From contig NZ_VIVQ01000001.1 of assembly GCF_007829035.1 (NCBI RefSeq), positions 930,001 to 994,000 of the forward strand: 64,000 bases of DNA, given 5' to 3'. The stretch is from Rudaeicoccus suwonensis (lineage in GTDB: Bacteria; Actinomycetota; Actinomycetes; Actinomycetales; Dermatophilaceae). Positions 61,914-64,000 of this stretch are shown here, one piece after another. The notes under the pieces were generated by a model that was given only the letters and a program-made list of their open reading frames with translations, did no database searches and was not told the origin of the DNA. The first letter of the stretch is position 1. Each line of letters starts with the position of its first letter. The translations under genes and the position numbers were made by a program.

Positions 61914-62183
61914 GTGCAGGAGTTCACTCTCTTGACCTTGCACGAAGAGGTTGAAGACGACGGTGCGTTGTCGTGGCAGGAACGCGCACTGTGTGCCCAG
62001 ACCGATCCGGAAGCGTTCTTCCCCGAAAAGGGTGGATCCACGCGCGAAGCCAAAAAGGTCTGCGTCGGCTGCGAGGTCAAGGGCGAGTGCCTTGAATACG
62101 CGTTGGCGCACGACGAGCGCTTCGGGATCTGGGGTGGTCTCTCCGAGCGCGAGCGCCGCAAGATCAAGAAGCGGGCGGTCTGA
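61914..62183 (+). CDS. whiB: WhiB-family iron-sulfur regulator (WhiB2-like)
   Basis: 89 residues. Four Cys (27, 50, 53, 59) in the WhiB pattern C-x22-C-x2-C-x5-C bind a [4Fe-4S] cluster, with GIWGG at 71-75 and a basic tail RRKIKKRAV for DNA contact. Synteny with cofD-cofE points to WhiB2/WhmD, which controls septation, but that is inference. GTG 61914 has a strong GGAGGAGGA 3 nt upstream; the open frame further upstream is irrelevant. Confidence 0.93.
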   Translation: MQEFTLLTLHEEVEDDGALSWQERALCAQTDPEAFFPEKGGSTREAKKVCVGCEVKGECLEYALAHDERFGIWGGLSERERRKIKKRAV

Positions 62184-62269
62184 CCGCGTCGACAGCCCGG
62201 CTTTCCCGGCATGAGGTTGAGGTCGACCGCGCCGGGCGTTTGCTGACGGACGACGAGCCCTCCAGCACG

Positions 62270-64000
62270 GTGTCCGTCACGGCATTCCTGATCGTGCAGC
62301 ACGCCGACCATCCCCGTCTGAGCAGCACCATCGAGGCTGTGGTCAACTCGACCCGTCAGCCCGACCGGGTCGTCATCGTCGACGGCACCCCTGAGCGGGA
62401 CCTGCCTACGCGGCTTCACGAAATCCCCGAATTCGCAGGGCGATTCGCTGACCTGTCCGTCGTCACCGTTCCACCCGGGGCACCTTTCGCCGAGATCGTC
62501 GACACTGCTGTGAGCGCTCTGCCGGCACCTGGCGACGACGCTGTGGTGGCGTTGCGTTCGCGCGGCCGCGCCCGCAAGCGCGCCGTGCACCCCACCGACC
62601 GTGACCAGTGGTTGTGGCTCCTGCACGAGGACACCGCTCCCGCCGCCGATGCTCTCGAACAACTCGCCCTGGTGGTCGAACGCAGCGACCGCATCGGTAT
62701 CGCCGGGTGCAAGGTGGTCGACAGTGACGACGAGCGGCACCTGGTCAACGTCGGTCTCGAACTCACCCGTACCGGGCGTTTCCCCGGATTGCGTGCCAAT
62801 CTCGAACCCGACCAGGGGCAGTACGACGCTCGCCGCGACGTGCTCGGAGTCAGCAGCGCCGGCATGCTCGTACGCCGTGATGCCTGGGCCACGCTCGGCG
62901 GATTCGACCCGGCCTTCGACGGCGACGGTGACGGCCTCGATCTGTGCTGGCGTGCCCACCTGACCGGTCGCCAGGTGATCGTCGTGCCGTCGGCACGTGT
63001 CCAGCAGCGCAGCAACGACGCCACCGGCGAGCGCGACCAGCCGACACCGGACGCACCGCTGTCGTTGCGGCGCAATCGGCAGGTGGCCCTGGCCCGGTGT
63101 TCCCTCGTCGGGCTGCCCTTCATGGCCCTGTGGGTCCTGATCTCCTGCTTGTTCTTCGGTCTCGTCGCACTGCTGATGAAACGGCCGCGACGGGCGCTCG
63201 CCGAGTTCGCCCAGGCAACAGCGCCGCTGGGGATCACCCGGATCGTCGGTGCGCGGGCTCGGTTCTTCGGACGCGCGAGCACCCGGCGACGGAATCTGCG
63301 CGGTCTGTTCATCCCGTGGCGCTCGGCGTTGCGGGACTCCTGGGATGCGCTGGTGCACGACCTCGGCCGCGCACCCGGCGCCGCGACCGTCGCGCCCTTC
63401 ACCGACGACGATCCGGCGGACAGACACCGCACTCCGCTGTGGCGCCACCCGGCGCTGTGGTTGACCATCGTGCTGCTCGCCGCGGCGGCAGTGCAGTGGC
63501 GTCACCTGCTGACCTCCGGTGCCCTGCGCGGCACCGGAGTCGGGCTCACCGGCGGCCAGTTGCAGCCGTTCGCGACCGATGCCGGTGGCGTATGGCGCAT
63601 GTGGCGCGAGGCGTGGACCGGGCCGGGGCTGGGTGGCGGCAACCACCCCGCGCCATACCTGGTGGTCCTCGCTCCGCTCGCGTGGGTGGTCCAGCAGGTG
63701 CCCGGCGTCAACGGATCAGCCTCCGCCGCCACGGTCGTGGCGTGGCTGCTGCTATTGGCGATGCCGCTGTCGGGCATCGCGGCCTACCGTGCCGGCCGGG
63801 TCGCGACCCGTGCTGCCTGGCCTCGTTTCGCGGCGGCGCTGGCCTGGGCATCGCTTCCGACACTCACCACGGCGATCGGTGCCGGTCGACTCGGCCCCGT
63901 CGTGGGTCACATTCTGTTCCCCTTGGTGTTCGCAGGCGTTCTGGCGATCGGCCGCCGCCACGCCTCGACCAGCCTCACCGCCGCGACCGCGATCGCAGCT
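62270..64000 (+). CDS. Large GT2 glycosyltransferase/membrane protein (partial)
   Basis: At least 577 residues; the frame is open to the window end. N-terminal GT2-like domain (1-260) with LIVQHADHPRLSSTIEAVVNSTRQPDRVVIVDGTP, LWLLHEDTAP, GMLVRRDAWATLGGFDPAFDGDGDGLDLCWRAHLTG, then spans near 285-305, 400-415 and, from about 485 on, several more hydrophobic segments. This layout matches the large actinobacterial GT2 proteins found next to whiB/cofD. GTG 62270 is a cautious start; an in-frame TTG at 62240 is possible. It begins 87 bp after whiB. Confidence 0.85.
   Translation, partial: MSVTAFLIVQHADHPRLSSTIEAVVNSTRQPDRVVIVDGTPERDLPTRLHEIPEFAGRFADLSVVTVPPGAPFAEIVDTAVSALPAPGDDAVVALRSRGRARKRAVHPTDRDQWLWLLHEDTAPAADALEQLALVVERSDRIGIAGCKVVDSDDERHLVNVGLELTRTGRFPGLRANLEPDQGQYDARRDVLGVSSAGMLVRRDAWATLGGFDPAFDGDGDGLDLCWRAHLTGRQVIVVPSARVQQRSNDATGERDQPTPDAPLSLRRNRQVALARCSLVGLPFMALWVLISCLFFGLVALLMKRPRRALAEFAQATAPLGITRIVGARARFFGRASTRRRNLRGLFIPWRSALRDSWDALVHDLGRAPGAATVAPFTDDDPADRHRTPLWRHPALWLTIVLLAAAAVQWRHLLTSGALRGTGVGLTGGQLQPFATDAGGVWRMWREAWTGPGLGGGNHPAPYLVVLAPLAWVVQQVPGVNGSASAATVVAWLLLLAMPLSGIAAYRAGRVATRAAWPRFAAALAWASLPTLTTAIGAGRLGPVVGHILFPLVFAGVLAIGRRHASTSLTAATAIAA

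Noticed and set aside
61826-63646. Minus-strand open frame of 606 codons
   Set aside because: Antisense to whiB and the GT2 gene; His/Arg/Gln-rich with no family motif.

Overview
The window is about two-thirds G+C, densely packed, and clearly actinobacterial. It carries a WhiB regulator, coenzyme F420 biosynthesis genes, an acyl-CoA carboxylase beta/epsilon pair, a DUF222/HNH endonuclease with a LexA-type box, and many start codons sitting 6-8 nt after a TAnnnT box (leaderless-style starts). The gene mix and synteny suggest a Micrococcales member, possibly Dermacoccaceae or Intrasporangiaceae; that placement is inference. I saw no rRNA, tRNA, CRISPR array, transposase or prophage.

Layout. 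1-2.8 kb: end of an acyl-CoA dehydrogenase, an acyl-CoA carboxylase beta subunit and a YihY-type membrane protein. 2.8-10 kb: an export region with two copies of a divergent [HTH regulator / MFS exporter] cassette sharing TTGCRCAA operator sites, an SHS/sialate-type MFS importer and a third MFS exporter. 10-21 kb: housekeeping and signalling, namely a Maf pyrophosphatase, a Na+/H+ antiporter fused to a UBP zinc finger, a DUF885 peptidase-like protein, a MOSC protein, accE-accD, a biotin ligase fused in one reading frame to a class III adenylate cyclase, and a two-component system. 21-29 kb: purK-purE, UDP-glucose dehydrogenase, an F420-dependent oxidoreductase, an acyl-CoA dehydrogenase and an LCP cell-wall ligase.

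28-50 kb is the centre of interest: a surface glycopolymer locus. It holds a GT2 glycosyltransferase, an ABC-2 polysaccharide exporter (permease plus ATPase), an inserted CoA-transferase pair, and a full set of pseudaminic acid genes: pseB, pseC, pseH, pseG, pseI and a pseF-like cytidylyltransferase fused to an aldo/keto-reductase-like domain. Among these are a large GT2, two paralogous unknown proteins, two methyltransferase-like/coiled-coil proteins, and next to pseH an operon of acyl carrier protein, acyl-activating ligase and ketoreductase. A second glycosyltransferase group at 56-58.7 kb includes a protein with the DEG, HP and S/T motifs of bacterial sialyltransferases. The simplest model is that a pseudaminic-acid-containing cell-wall polymer (teichulosonic-acid-like) is built in the cytoplasm, possibly acyl-modified through the carrier protein, exported by the ABC transporter and anchored by the LCP enzyme.

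50-56 kb is an accessory patch with minisatellite-like repeats, an SOS-box-controlled HNH endonuclease, small hypothetical genes, GNAT acetyltransferases (one with an in-frame amber codon) and an MBL hydrolase. 58.8-64 kb returns to conserved genes: a DNA glycosylase, cofE-cofD, whiB and a large membrane glycosyltransferase that runs off the end.
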